From positions 33,766,894-33,830,893 of the forward strand of contig CM020618.1 in assembly GCA_009829735.1 (NCBI GenBank): DNA of 64,000 nucleotides, written 5' to 3'. This stretch comes from Pyropia yezoensis. Taxonomy: Eukaryota; Rhodophyta; Bangiophyceae; Bangiales; Bangiaceae. The first letter of the stretch is position 1. Each line of letters opens with the position of its first letter. Below, one piece after another: positions 11,070 to 23,226 of the stretch. The translations under genes were made by a program, and so were the position numbers. Below the pieces are notes generated by a model. It was not told the origin of the DNA. It did not search any database and saw only the letters and a list, made by a program, of their open reading frames with translations.

Positions 11070-14000
11070 ATGGCCCTCTCCCCAGAGTTTTGTGCCCACG
11101 CCACCAGCCTGGCCGCCACCATCACCGCTGTCGACGGGGACGTGTGCTGCCCAGAGTTTCATCGCCCTGCGGATAGCCTCCCGACATTTAGCGTGCTGGT
11201 GTTCACCAGCTACGCCAGGGTGCCGCAGCAGCAGGAGCCGCCCGAAGGGTTCTTCCCTCTGGCCAATGTTTCCAAGGCTGGGCGGAGTGCCTTGCGCCTA
11301 CAGTTGGCGATTATGGAGGCCGACGATTACCCCCTGCACTTTCTCGCTGCCGTCACAGCGGTCCCGCACGGTATCGGCGTGGAGCACGCGGTGGGGGCGG
11401 CCGAGGGGGCGGCCGACTCGGGCACCCTGGGGGGGGCTCTCCTCGCCACCCTCCGCCGCGTGGCGGCCACCGGCGACCGCTACCCGTTTGCGTGGTGTTC
11501 GCTCGGTGGGTCCATCGCGGAGCTGGCAGCCGCCTGGCTTGCCGCGGGGCTGGTGCGGCCGTCCGAGGCGGGCGATGTGGGTGGTCGGGCTTGCACGACA
11601 AACGGAATGCTGCTGCCGCTGCAAAGGCCGGTCGTGCCAAGCCCTGTACCGCCGAGTCTGCCTCGACCGGCCGTCGCGCCTGCGTCGTCAGTTGAGGGGG
11701 ACACGGCCCCCTCCGACGCGGCCGCCACCAACTGCGCGGCCTGTACCGCCACCCGGATGTACCGCCACGCGGAGACGCTGGGGTCCTTTGGGTACCATGT
11801 GGCGCTGGGCTCGTCGTCGACGCCGACAGCTGGGGGCGGGGGGGCGGTCACCGCAACGTATGACCGCCTGATAACGGGTGTACCCCTGGTCGAACTGCCA
11901 ACCGAACAGTCCATCCTGTACGCCTGGGGGTTGACGGCCGATACTCCGGGTTGGGCGGCCTGGTGGGGCACGAGCGGGGCGGGATCACCTGTCGGTTCTC
12001 CCGCTCCAGCGAGAGTCGGAATGGTCATGCCAACCCCGTGCCCTCCTCTCTTGGTCTTGCAGGTCAGCGGCGACGGCTTGGCTGCAGCCGCACCCACGAC
12101 GATCCATACCGACGCTGCCGCGACGGGGACGACTTTGCCCGTGGATGGCGTGCCTCAGGGCACCCGCAGCAGTGTGCACACGGCTGACTGGGCGGCGGTG
12201 GTGCGGGACTTGGCCGGTTCGGGACCGTCCACGGCGGCGGCATGGCCGCTGACAGGCTGCATCCAGCGGGCCCTTGCGTTGGGGGCGACTATGGCAGCAC
12301 TGGGGCCCGAAGACGGGGAGGAAGCCGCCGCCGCCACCGCGTGCCCCCCACTGCGCCTGCTCAACGCTGCGGCGGCGCGCGCGGCCGCTGTCTCCACCGC
12401 CTGTGTGGTGTGTGACGCGGACACGGGCGCAGAGGCGGGCCACTTTGGCACCTGCCCCGCCGTCTGTGTGGGGGGCGGCCCCGCGGGCTGCGTCGCGACC
12501 CTTCGACGGCGGGTGGCGTCGGGCGGGTGGCCGCCGCCGTCGGGCGCACCCCTGCCGGAGCCGCTTTCGCCCCCGACTGTCGACAGCATGACCTGTCAGG
12601 CAGGTGGCGGCGGCGGCAGCAGCGGCGGCAGCGGCAGCGTCTGCCCCCGCGTTTGCGTACCCACCACAGCTCTGGCATGCCTTGTGGCGGCGCTGCGGTC
12701 GCAGCCCGCCGCGGTGGATCTGCTGCTTTACCTGGCTGGCGTCGCGGCGGAGGCGGGAAATGGGTCTGCCCTAGACCCGTCGCCCCCATTCCTTCCGTCC
12801 GTGGCGGAGCCAGGCGGGGACGATGGAGGCGGCGGCGGCGCCCGCCGGTCCCCCACGTTACCGCTGTCGCCATCGGGGAGGGCCACCTTTTTAGCGGCCC
12901 TCCGCGCCACTCCGCCTGTGGCGGACTTGGCCGCCGCGGCTACCCGCGGGGAAACGACCCTACTGGCAATGTTGAATGGCGCCCACCCTGTGGCGGCGGC
13001 CGTCGCTGCCTGGGTAGTTGCTTCCGTGCCGGGGGTGGTTCTGGCGGTGCCAGCGGCGACAGAGTCTGATGGAGTGCCACTGTCACAGCCACCGACGCCG
13101 CCCTTGCTTTCGCAGCCACCGCCACCGCCACCACCATCTTTGCCGCGCCATGTGTCGTCAATCCAGTTGCCGCTGGTGCGGCCGAATTCGTTTTTGGTGG
13201 GCGGGGGGGATCCCGCTGGAGAATGGACGTTTCAAGTGGCGGTCGCGTCGGCGGTGGTGGCGCTCTCCTCCGCGGCTGCAGTACGGGCGCACCTGTCACC
13301 TGGGGGGACTGCGGCGGCGGCTGACCAGGGTGGTAGACACCACAGCACGCCTGGGGAGGGTGCGAGCGGCCTGGGCGAAGGAGATGGGCATAACGACGGT
13401 AGCGGCGTGAATCGCGGCGGCGGCACCAGTAACGAAGAAGCCGCCTTCAAGCCTGCAGCAGCAACCACCGAGTACCTCTTTCACGGCTCTCTTGCGGCCT
13501 CTTGGCACAGCATCCTTCGAAATGGGCTGGACACCCGTTTGACGAGGCATGGCCGTTCACTGGGCCACGGCGTCTATGTGGCAAAGAGCGTCGACAGGGC
13601 AGTGGGGTATGGGTTCCAGGATAGACGTGCCTACGCGGGCGTCGCCGGATACGCTGCCAGTATGTGGGCAGGGCCACACGGGGCGCCGACGTTGTTGGGT
13701 GTCGTAGAGGCGGTGAACGTCGAGACGGGGGTGACGTTTGCCTCAGAACGTGCCAAGTGGGCTCGGCTGGTGCCTGAGGGGGGCGTCCGACTCCGCGGAC
13801 TGGTGGCCCACTCTGTTGCCGCTCCTGCGCCCCACCTGGGGCCGCGCGATGCCCGTAGCTGGCCGGCCCTGACAAACCTACACGACGCCACCGCCGCGAC
13901 GGTGGCGGCGGCGGCTAGAGCATCCGCGGCGGCGACGCGGGCGGTGCGGCTCCCGTCATCCTGGCGGCGGTCCCCGCAGGCGGTCTTTGACGGCCGCGCC

Positions 14001-14762
14001 CCCGGCGGCGGGGCCTTGCCGGTGGCGGCCCGCCCCCCTCCATGCGGCGCCCACGCGCCGGCGGCGGGGACGGGGGCGACGGGGCGGCTGTCCCCCGGCG
14101 CCGCCGCCCGCATCATGCGTGACCTGCGGGCGGTGCAGCGGGACGGGGGCGCCCACGGCCTGACCGCCTGGCCGGCTTCCGCCGCGGCGGTGGCCGCCGC
14201 CGCGGCTGCCGGCAGCGCCGGCGGCGGCGGCGCCGCCGCTGCCGCCGCCGCCGCCACCGCGGGCGCCCCCCCCCCCGCCGCCGAGGCGGTGGGCGAGGAC
14301 CTGAGCACCCTGCACGTGCACATGGGCGGCTGGGCGGCCGCCGGCGGCGACGCGCTGCCGCTGGCCATGGACCTGGCGGCGGCGCGCCTGGACGGGCTGG
14401 TGTGGGAGGTGCGGTTCCCGGCCAGCTACCCCGGGGCCCCCCCCTTTGTGCGCCTCCTCCGCCCCCGGATGGTGCCGTGGGCGGCCGGCGGCGGCGGCCA
14501 CCTGACGGCGGGCGGCAGCCTCTGCCTGGCCGCCCTGACGCCGGCCCGGTGGGCGCCGTCGACGGGGCTGCTGGAGCTGCTGCTCGCCGTCCGGGCGGCG
14601 GTGGGGGACCCCCACCCGGTGGCGGCGCGGGTGGACCCGCGGCGCGCCGCCGACGGGTACGGGCTGGGGGAGGCGCTCGCGGCGTACGCCCGCGTCGGCG
14701 AAGCGCACGGGTGGCTGCCCCGCGGGCGGGGGCGCGACGCCGTGCGGTGGGTCGGCCAGTGA
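11070..14762 (+). CDS. PARP-like ADP-ribosyltransferase fused to a UBC (E2) domain
   Basis: One uninterrupted frame of 1230 residues. The ATG at 11070 (MALSPEFCAHATS, good context) is preferred to in-frame ATGs further up. The N-terminal ~440 residues are unrecognised; residues ~440-600 carry scattered cysteines. At about 800-920 a PARP catalytic fold is visible: TEYLFHGSLAASWHSILRNGL (His of the H-Y-x triad), then LGHGVYVAKSVDRAVGY (Tyr). The third triad position is not obvious, so mono-ADP-ribosylation is the likelier activity. After an Ala-rich linker, about 1003-1230 form a UBC core: WEVRFPASYPGAPPFVRLLRPR, then GGSLCLAALTP, whose Cys (about residue 1152) fits the thioester site, and WAPSTGLLELLLAVRAAV. 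PARP-UBC fusions are known from fungi. The product probably links ADP-ribosylation with ubiquitin transfer. Confidence 0.8.
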   Translation: MALSPEFCAHATSLAATITAVDGDVCCPEFHRPADSLPTFSVLVFTSYARVPQQQEPPEGFFPLANVSKAGRSALRLQLAIMEADDYPLHFLAAVTAVPHGIGVEHAVGAAEGAADSGTLGGALLATLRRVAATGDRYPFAWCSLGGSIAELAAAWLAAGLVRPSEAGDVGGRACTTNGMLLPLQRPVVPSPVPPSLPRPAVAPASSVEGDTAPSDAAATNCAACTATRMYRHAETLGSFGYHVALGSSSTPTAGGGGAVTATYDRLITGVPLVELPTEQSILYAWGLTADTPGWAAWWGTSGAGSPVGSPAPARVGMVMPTPCPPLLVLQVSGDGLAAAAPTTIHTDAAATGTTLPVDGVPQGTRSSVHTADWAAVVRDLAGSGPSTAAAWPLTGCIQRALALGATMAALGPEDGEEAAAATACPPLRLLNAAAARAAAVSTACVVCDADTGAEAGHFGTCPAVCVGGGPAGCVATLRRRVASGGWPPPSGAPLPEPLSPPTVDSMTCQAGGGGGSSGGSGSVCPRVCVPTTALACLVAALRSQPAAVDLLLYLAGVAAEAGNGSALDPSPPFLPSVAEPGGDDGGGGGARRSPTLPLSPSGRATFLAALRATPPVADLAAAATRGETTLLAMLNGAHPVAAAVAAWVVASVPGVVLAVPAATESDGVPLSQPPTPPLLSQPPPPPPPSLPRHVSSIQLPLVRPNSFLVGGGDPAGEWTFQVAVASAVVALSSAAAVRAHLSPGGTAAAADQGGRHHSTPGEGASGLGEGDGHNDGSGVNRGGGTSNEEAAFKPAAATTEYLFHGSLAASWHSILRNGLDTRLTRHGRSLGHGVYVAKSVDRAVGYGFQDRRAYAGVAGYAASMWAGPHGAPTLLGVVEAVNVETGVTFASERAKWARLVPEGGVRLRGLVAHSVAAPAPHLGPRDARSWPALTNLHDATAATVAAAARASAAATRAVRLPSSWRRSPQAVFDGRAPGGGALPVAARPPPCGAHAPAAGTGATGRLSPGAAARIMRDLRAVQRDGGAHGLTAWPASAAAVAAAAAAGSAGGGGAAAAAAAATAGAPPPAAEAVGEDLSTLHVHMGGWAAAGGDALPLAMDLAAARLDGLVWEVRFPASYPGAPPFVRLLRPRMVPWAAGGGGHLTAGGSLCLAALTPARWAPSTGLLELLLAVRAAVGDPHPVAARVDPRRAADGYGLGEALAAYARVGEAHGWLPRGRGRDAVRWVGQ

Positions 14763-16405
14763 GGTTGGGCGGGTGGGTCAGAGCCAGTGAGCTGGGCGGC
14801 GGTGGGTGGGGGAAGGCAGTGGGGGGGGCGGGCGGGGGGGGGGGAGGGGGAGGGGGGGGGGGGGGTGGGGGAGTTGGGGTTTTTCCTTGGCCCATACCGA
14901 TGAGGGCCCCCCATCCCGAGCCCTCTGTTCCCTGGTCAGTGGGGGGGGACGGACCCCTGGACCCCCCTCCCCTCCCACCGCCCCCCCCCACCCCCCCGGC
15001 GACCGACAGCGTGTCCCCGGCGCCGCCGACGGCCGCCGCACCCCCGCGGGTGGCCGAAAATCCAGCGCAGGCGTCCACACTCTCAACTGGGGGGTGTGCC
15101 AACGTCACAGGCCGGCCCCGCGCGCGCGCGGGCCGCTGCCAAAGCGGCCCCCCCCCCCCCCCAGGAAGCTCCCCCCCCCCAGGAAGCCCCCCCCCGCCCC
15201 CCCCTCCCCCCCCCCCCCCGACCCTGCTCTGCCCGCTGGTGCGCTGTCATCACCCACCCCCACCCCCACCCACACCCCCCCACCCACCCCCACACCCCCC
15301 CACCCACCCCCACACCCCCCCACCCACCACCCCGCCCGCCCGCCCGCCCGCCCGCCCGCCGCCGCACCCGCCCCCCCCCACCCCGCGCAGCGGCGATCAT
15401 CCCCCCCCGCCGCACGCGCCGGCGGCGGCCGCGTGCGCGCTGCAGCGAGGGCGCTGCGGGCGCGCGTCTAGCCACAGCCGGGGGCCCCGGGCGGCCAGCT
15501 GCTGCCAGCCGACGCGCCGTCCCGTCCCCCCCCCCCCCCCCCCCCCCCCCAGAGCACGGCCAGCTGGCCAGGGCCCTGTCTCCCGCGGCAGCCGCCGCCC
15601 CCACGACGTTTGGAGGGGGGAGCGCGGGGGGCCCGGCACGACCCCACCGCCGCCGCCGCCGCCGCCGCCCCCCTTATCCGTGTGACCCGCCACACGCCGG
15701 CAGCGGCTGCCTGCCACACCCCCCCCCCCGCGCCCCCCCCCCCCCCCCTCCTCCCCCCCCCCCGCCCCCCCCGTCCCCCATCATCGTTCCCGCCACCGCC
15801 CGCTGCCGCCCGCGCCGCCGCCGGCCGCTGCACCGCGGCGCGCAGGCAGCACCGCCGCCAGGCGCCGCCGCCGCCGCCGCCGCCGCGGGTGGTCGCTGCC
15901 GCGGCCGCCTCGGGCCGCCCGCCGCACCCGCCCACACGCCCCCCCCCCCCCCCCTTTCCCCTCGTGGTCTCCCCCCCCTGCCCGCGCACCCACCCACAAC
16001 GCCCCCCCCCCTTTTGCCCCCGTATTCTACTCCCCCCCCCCTGCCCCCCCGTGTGCCCCCCTACTGCCTGCCCGCTGCGGGGGGTGAGGGGGGGGGGGGG
16101 GGGGTGGTTTGACGGCGGCACGGTGGGGTGGTGGGTCTGTGGGGGGTGGGGGTGGGGTGGGGGTGTGCGACTGGGGGGGTTGCTGGGATAAGGGGGGGGG
16201 GGGGGAGGGGGCGTTGGTGGGCAGAGGTAGGGTGAGGGGGGGGCGGCTGCGTGGTAGTGGGGGTGGTGGTGGTGGTCGTCGTCGTCGTCGTCCCGCCCAC
16301 ACCGCACCGGGGGGGCGCCCCTATTTCCCGTGTCGACGGTGGCGCAAGGGCGGCCGCGCCGGCCCCTTTGCCGCCGCCCGTTGGCGGGTTTGCCGACCGC
16401 CAGCC
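14763..16405. repeat. Low-complexity G/C tract with CCCACA and CCCG microsatellites
   Basis: Between two plus-strand genes. 14817-14880 is almost pure G. 15247-15330 is a (CCCACCCCCACA)-type tandem array and 15331-15362 is (CCCG)n. Long C runs occur at 15150-15235, 15526-15550, 15715-15775 and 15938-15956; G runs at 16080-16103 and 16190-16206. Frames here are Pro, Gly or Arg homopolymers and are not evidence of genes. The end of the tract serves as the 5' region of the kinase gene. Confidence 0.7.
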
Positions 16406-16430
16406 ATGGCGGCGCTGCCGCCGCGGCCCC

Positions 16431-16488
<58 letters not shown>

Positions 16489-17592
16489 AGGGGTTGGCAC
16501 GTCGCCAGCCCGGCCACGACACGGTGCGGCGGCGGGGGCGGCCGCCGCCGTCGCTGCTCCCTCCGCCGTCGCCGCCGCCGCCGCCGTCGCCGCCGCGGCC
16601 GCGTCCGCGCCTGGTGCCGCCGCCGCCGACGGCGGCGGTGCCCCTGTCCCGGCTGTCGCTGCCGACGAGCGGCGGGTGCAGGCGGTGCGGCCCAACCCGG
16701 GGCGTCGGCGCCTCCCCGAGCGCGCCCGCCCACGGACGTCCATGGGCCGCCGCGACCTCTTTGGCACCTCCCTGGACCTGCGTGCAACCGCCGCGGCACA
16801 GGCGGCGGCGGGGGCGGGGGGGGGCACCGCCACCGCCGGCGGTGGGGGTGGGGGTGGGGGTGGCGGTGGCGGTGGCGGTGGCGGTAGCGGTGGGGGGGGG
16901 GCGGGTGTTGGGGGAAGAGAAGCCGCCGCCGCCAGCCGCCGCGCCGACGCGTCGGGGGAGGGGGGGGGCGCCGCCGCTGGCCTGTCGGCGTCTAGCGGCT
17001 CGGCGGCGGTGGCGGCTGTGCCATTACCGACGCCCGCCGCGGGGGCGCCCAGCGACGCGCGCGGCGGCGGCGGCGGCGGCAGCGGCGGCGGCGGCGACGG
17101 CGGCGCGGGGGGGGCGGCGGCGGCTGGGCGGCCCCGCCGCACGCGGCCACCGTCGCCCCGCGAGGCGTCGCGGGCGTCGTCGACGCCATCCCCGTCGGGG
17201 CCGGGGGGGGCCGAGCGGCGTCGACGGCCGCCCCCGCCATCGTCGCCATCCTCCCCAGCGATGAGCGCCGGCAGCGGCCGTGGCGGCGGCGGCGGCGGGG
17301 AGCCGTCTCCGGGGGCCACCGACGGCGTTGGCGGCGGGGGTGGGGGTGGGGGGTGGGGTGGCGGCGGTGGCGGCGGCGGCGGCGGCGGCGGCCCGTCGGC
17401 GGGGGGCGGGGGCGGACCTGGCTGGGCTGCTGGCCCGGCCGGACCAGGCGCTGTCGGCCGGGACGGTGCGGTGGGGTTGTCCCCGTCCTCACCGGCGGCG
17501 CGTCGGCCGCGGCGGTCTGCTGCGCGGCGACGGCGGACGGGCTCGTCAGACGCGGAGGGCGGTGGTGGGGGGCGGGAACGCCGCGGTGGTGC

Positions 17593-17644
<52 letters not shown>

Positions 17645-20600
17645 GGCGGCGTGCGCGACCTGCCGGCGGATGCGGCAGGGGAGCGGCCGGTGCCCCCACC
17701 GGGTGGCCCTGGCAGGGGGGGGCGGGAGCCCCGTGTCACGTCGCCCCCGCGGGGTCCCCCACCGGTGCCTGCCGCGGAGAAGCCGGCGGCTTCCTTTGCC
17801 CCGCGCGCCGGTCGCGGGGGGGGGGGGGCGGCTGCGGGCGGGAGCGGCTCTCCCTTCAGGGGCGAAGCGGGCAGGGGGTGGAGTGGCCTCCCCCCTGTAG
17901 CCGCCCCCGCCGACGCAGCGGTGCCGGGGGCTGGCAGCGGCACCAGTGGCGGCGGGGGTGGCGGCAGCGGCAGCGTCGACGCGGCCACGACGGGGGAGCG
18001 GCTGTCTGTGTTGGCGCGGAGCGTCAGCTCCGTCCGTGCCTCCCCGGTGGTGCGGTCTGGCAGTGCGCACGGGGGGTCGATGCCGAGCTCCACGGCCGGC
18101 TGGGCGGCCGCCCTCACCGACGGGCAGCGCGTGTCGGCCAAGCGGCTGGTGTCGGTGGCCGGCCGTGTCGGCACCGCCACGGGCGTGCACATCCCCGTCT
18201 CGCTCTACCGGGTGCTCTTTGGCGGCGGCATGGCGGCTGCCACGACGGGGCCGGCGAGCAGCTCCGCCGCGGCGTCGGTGCTGTCCCAGCCCGTGTCCCT
18301 CGACGCGCTGCTTGAGCGGCTTTGCGAGCATTTTGAGCGGGTGGGCGACCGGCTGGAAGCGGCAATGACCAGCCCGTCGCGCGTGCCGGCGGTGGCGGGG
18401 GGGGTGGTGGGCGGTGGGTCTGGTGTGGGGGGCGGCGGCAGCGTTGGCGGCGTCATTGGCGGGCCCCTCACTGCCGACAGCCGCAACCTATCCTCCAAGC
18501 TGTCGCTCTCTTCCCTGGCCCGCTCCACCTCCAAAGCCAAGTTCGTCAGTGTGGCGTCATCGGCCTCGCTGGAACCGCACAAGGACCTCACCGCGTTGGT
18601 GGACCGGCAGGAGGAGGAGCACCGGCAGGAGGTAGAAGAGCAGCAGCTTGGGACTACCTTCAACCCGTCCTTTAACCTCAGCATCCCCAACCGGTCCTAC
18701 CTCAACACGGTACCGTCGCAGCTGTCGGTTCCCCGCGATGACAGTGTTCCATATGTCAATTCTTACGTGCCGTCGGGAGGTGTCCCGGGCTCCTTGGCCG
18801 GTAGCGGCGGGGATGTCATGAGTCATGTGACCGGCAGCGGGGGCGGGTGGCCCAGCACCAATGGCGGCGGGTGGGGTGCCCCCGACCTACCAGCCGCCGG
18901 GGAGCGCGGGAACGACGGCGGCCGACACCAGTGGCCCGGCGCGGACCCTCGGGCGCGGGGCAACAAGTCGCTGCTGGAGTTTGTGGGCGACATCCTCTAC
19001 CGCAAGGGCCCCCCTCGAGAGCGGTGGAAGCTGGGTCGCAAGCTTGGTGAGGGTGGCAACTCCCGGGTGTACGAGGCGGTACACGTTCATGATGGCACCC
19101 GCGCGGCGGTCAAAGTCATCGACAAACAGTTGCTCTCGGCGGACCAGGCGGAGCGTAGGCTGTGGTACGAGGTGTACGCATTCAAGCTGCTGGGCATGAG
19201 CGGCGGCCACCCCAACATTGTGGAGCTGCTCGAAGTGGGCGAGGATGCCGAGTACGTGTACCTGTGCATGGAGTTGCTGGTGGGGGGGGAGCTCTTCTCC
19301 CGTATCACAGACCAAGGGCAGTATACCGAGAAACACGCGGCAGCGCTGGTGGAGGCGATGCTCTCCGCGTTACGTCTGTGCCATGACCTCAACATCACGC
19401 ACCGGGACGTCAAGCCGGAGAATTGGGTGTTCACCGACACGGGGCCCGACGCGGTTGTCAAGCTGATTGACTTTGGCATCTGCTTTTACAGCGAGGACCC
19501 TACGGCGCTTTGTCGCTCGATAATTGGAACGCCCTTGTACGTGGCGCCCGAGGTGCTGTTGAGGCAACCGTACGGGCCTGAGGCGGACTTGTGGTCACTG
19601 GTACGTTGTGCAACGGTGAGGCGTGTTGGTGTTCCCATGGATGGATGCCAGTCGTTACGGTGTGCGGTCACAGCGCTGCAAGCAAGCGTATCGGACTTTT
19701 GGGGGGTTTTGTGCACGCACCGCGTGTGTTCTCTCTGCTCACTCATGTGTCTTACGTTTATTCTGGTCTTTTTTCGACCATGCTCGCTGTGGTATTGGTT
19801 GTTCGTCCGCTGCTCTTCTCTGAACGTTGCTACTGCTGCGTTGGTTTTCCAATCCCCTCCTCCCCTCCTTTGCCGACGTTGTGTGCTGCTTAGGGTGTCA
19901 TTGTGTACATTATGCTATCTGGGCGGCCACCCTTTGACGACATTGACCAAGTCAAGCTCATCAAGAAGATCAAGTACCATTCGGTTGAGTTTGCCGGCCG
20001 CGACTGGGTGCTCATCTCAGAGGAAGGGAAGGATTTTCTCTCCCGGTTGCTGCACAAGGACCCATCGGACCGGATGGACGCCAAGCAGGCGCTCAAGCAC
20101 CGGTGGCTGAAGAACAACCGCAACGAGGCAACAACCGCCAACCTGTTCAACGTGGCGCAGACCAATGTCATACGGTACAACGCGATGAAGCGGTGGAAGG
20201 CGGCCATCCACCTGGTGCAGGCGCTCAACCGGATGCAGTCGGGCATCGTCTCGTCACAGCCCGTGTCGGGCAATTTCCCCCCCTCGTTGGCCATGGCCGC
20301 CGCCACCGGCCTGCCCCCGACCGTCGGCTGGGGGGACCCCCCAACGGCGGGTGGCGCCGGTGCCGGCAGCAGCAGTGGCAGCGGCGGCATTGCGAATGGT
20401 ACCGCCGCCGCGGCGGCGGGACGCGGCATTGGCATCCGCCCGCCTGGGGGCGCTCTTCCCCCCCCCTCCCCCCCCCCCGGCGGGGCAGCCTCGACTCATC
20501 CGCAACCGCGTCGGGCAATCTTCCCACCCCCACCCGGCGGTCCACCCCCCCCTCCCAGCCCAACTCGCTGCGCGCCGGCATGATGGACGTCGCGCCCGCA

Positions 20601-21062
20601 TCGGGGTCGACGGCCCCTGGGGGCGGCGGCGGCGTCGGCGGTGCGTCATCGTCGGCGGCCTCTCCCCCCTCCCACGCGTACATTGACGCGATGAGCGGGG
20701 GCTCCCGTGGCAGCCTCGCGGCGGGGGCGCTCGACACGAGCCAGGACGTGAGCGGGTGGCGGCCGATCCAGGGCTTCTCCGCCCGCCGGCCGGGCACCTC
20801 TGCCGCCGGCAATGGCAGTAGCAGCGTTGCCGGTGCCGGTGCGGGCCGCGGGAAGGGGTCGGGGGCGGGCGGTGGGCTGGGCACCACCGGCGGGCAGCTT
20901 CAAACGCTGGAAGCGTCGGCGCTGACCGCGACGGCCGCGCAGCTGCAGCCGCGCATGGGCGGGCAGGCCCGCGGGTGGGCGGCCTTTGTGGGGCGCTGCT
21001 TTGGGGGCGCCCGCCTGTCGGGGGGGCGGTCGTCGTCGGCACCGTCGGCGGGCAGCAAGTAA
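16406..21062 (+). CDS. CAMK-type Ser/Thr protein kinase with long Gly/Ala-rich N-terminus
   Basis: Exon 1 runs 16406-19600 and exon 2 from 19894; the 293-bp intron has GTACGT...TTAG ends, phase 0. The first ~860 residues are low-complexity Gly/Ala/Ser/Pro. The kinase domain (about 870-1140) has KLGEGGNSRVYEAV (glycine loop), AVKVIDK (Lys), HRDVKPEN, DFG, GTPLYVAPEV and, across the splice, DLWSL/GVIVYIMLSGRPPFDD. All catalytic residues are present. The tail NVIRYNAMKRWKAAIHLVQAL resembles a CDPK junction helix, but no EF-hands follow. After residue ~1240 the frame must shift in a C-rich run at 20458-20480 to reach RGSLDSSATASGNLP and the Ser/Gly-rich C-terminus ending SAGSK at 21062; otherwise it stops at 20583. 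ATG 16406 is chosen as the first one in the frame; the one at 16741 (MGRRDLFGTSLD) is possible. Substrate unknown. Confidence 0.8.
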
Positions 21063-22343
21063 GGGGCGGCACGAAGGTCTGGTAGGGGGGTGCGCGGGGG
21101 TGGGCGAGCAGGAGCCATGGGTGGTAGGGGGGGATGGGGTGGGGGGGGGGTTGTGGGGCGAGGCAGAGGGATGGATGGAATGTTGGGAAGGGCGAGTAGA
21201 AGAGGGAGGGGCAGGGGCTGAAGGGGACGGCGACCGCGACGGGCTGCAGGGTGTTACCGACCGGCGGCCGCGTCCCCGCCGCCCACGCCCCCCGCTCCAC
21301 TGCCATGTGCGTAGGGGCCGCTGCGCGCCCGGGCCCGTGTCGCGTCTTGGGTGGGCCATGTGTGTTTTTTTTGTTCGTCTTTTTTTTTTGTTTTTTGCGC
21401 GCGCGCGCGTGTGTGCGTCGACCGACCGCCGGCTCTTTTTGTCCGCAGGCAACCCTTTTCTGTTTTTCCTTCCCCCCCCGCCGGCGTCTCGCGTCCCTGG
21501 CTGGATTGGCTTGTCAGCTCTGCGGGCGCCTCGCGGTCACCGTCGGCGGCGGCGCTCCGCTTGCGACCCTGTGGCCGCCGCCCACCACCGCTCCGCCCCC
21601 TCCCTGCTGACCCCCACCCACCGGGGCGCTTTGTGGGGGAAGGGGGCGGGGGCTGGCCTGTGGAGGCGGCGCTGCTTGCGCTGTGGATGTCGCGACCGTG
21701 GGGTCCGCGGGGGAGTCGTGGGGGAGATGGGGGGCGGGCGTCGCGTCAGCATTGTCGCACCATCCCCCGTGTGCGCCGCGCATGGCGGATGCGCCGCGGC
21801 AGCAAAAACAATTACAAAAGAGGTACTGTCTACGAGCGTGGTGTGCTCCCGCCTCGGTCACGCTGGCGATGCTGCTGTTCCAGCGCAGCTTCGTAGTAGG
21901 CTGGAGGCGTTGCACGCCCGCGTGGCGTGTCCGTTGTGTTGAGCGAAAGGCGGGCGTCAGTGGGCCTCGTGCGTGGACCGGAGCGGCCTGCTGGTGGCCG
22001 CAGACGACCGCGTGTCCGACTCGTCGGCTGACGACGTCATGGTTGTGTACTGTGTCCAGCACACGGCTCGCGACGGCCGCAAGTGGCCAGTGCTTTCGGG
22101 GGGAGGCGGCTCTGCTGTCTCTCGGGCGCGGCGTCATGGCTGACCCGTCGTGGCTGGGCGCCTCCGGGGCGGGCCGGCCGCGGGGCTTGCGCGCGCGCCG
22201 CCGTGGTGCCGTCTGGTTTAGGGCGGTGGGGGGGGGGGGGGGGGGGGGGGGGGGAGGAGCTGTTCGCGCATCTTCGATTGGAGGGTCTCTCCTTAACCCG
22301 TCGCTGATCTACTGGGTGTCTTCGCCAACGGGCACTCAGTCTT
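21063..22343. other. Intergenic spacer with a 27-G homopolymer
   Basis: Lies between the convergent kinase (plus) and cyclin (minus) genes. It contains T-rich stretches (21363-21395, 21437-21475) and a G27 run at 22228-22254. A plus-strand frame from 21683 is Arg/Ala/Trp-biased and runs into the homopolymer; I do not accept it as a gene. Confidence 0.5.
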
Positions 22344-23178
22344 TCAGGAAAACGCCGCGAGAACCGCTGCTGCCGAGCCGCTGCTCCACGCATCTCCAAC
22401 CGCGCCGCGCTCGTCACGCCCCCCGCTGGTGGTTAGCAGACCGACGCCCCCCCCCCCCCCCCCCCCCGGGGGGTTGGTTTCGACGCCGCCGCCGCCGCCA
22501 CTGTCGCCGGCGCCGCTGCCGCGGCTGTAACCACCGCTGCCGCCGCCGCTGTCGCCGCCGCCGTCGTCGATGCTGCCGCCGCCGTCGTCGACGCTGCCGC
22601 CGCCGTGGGCGGCGTGCAGGAGGTCGGCCAGCGTCGTTGCCGCCCGCCCGGTCGCTGCCGGCGACGCCGAGCACCCCACCGGCGGCAGCCCCGCTGACGA
22701 GGCGGAGAGGAAGGCGGGCCCGCCGCTGCCGCTGCCGTCGCCGCTGCCCCCGCCGCCCGCTCCACTGCCGCTGCCGCTGCTGCCGTCGCTGCCGCTGACG
22801 CTGCTGCCGCTGTACCCACCGCCGCCGGCGCCGTTGACGCTGTCGGGCGTCATCCCCCCCGCCGCTGCCCCCGCAGCGGCAATGGACGGGGGCAAGACGA
22901 CCCAGCCGCCGCCACTGCCCGACGTCCAGCCGTCGGTGCCGCTGCCGCCGCCGCCGTCGACGCCGCCGCGGCGGCCGCTGCTGGCCGGCTGCAGCGCCTC
23001 CCACACGCCGCTGTCGGTTGACCAGCCGCCCCCGCCGCCGCCACCACCGCCGCCACGGCCGTTGCCGCCCGTGGCGGGGGTGCCGCTACCGCCAGTGGCA
23101 GTGACGCTGCGCGTCGCGGCCAAGGAGGTGGTGGACCAGGTGCGGGCGTCGGAAAAGAGCGGGGCGCCCCACGCCGGC

Positions 23179-23226
<48 letters not shown>

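Noticed and set aside
15247-15362. CRISPR-like or regulatory tandem array
   Set aside because: The unit is 4-12 bp with no spacers; it is a microsatellite.
14402-16112. Long Pro-rich frames on both strands
   Set aside because: These are translations of C/G runs and (CCCACA)n or (CCCG)n microsatellites.
16321-18192. 623-codon minus-strand frame opposite the kinase N-terminus
   Set aside because: Pro/Ala shadow of the Gly/Ala-rich kinase head; the plus frame leads directly into a full kinase domain.
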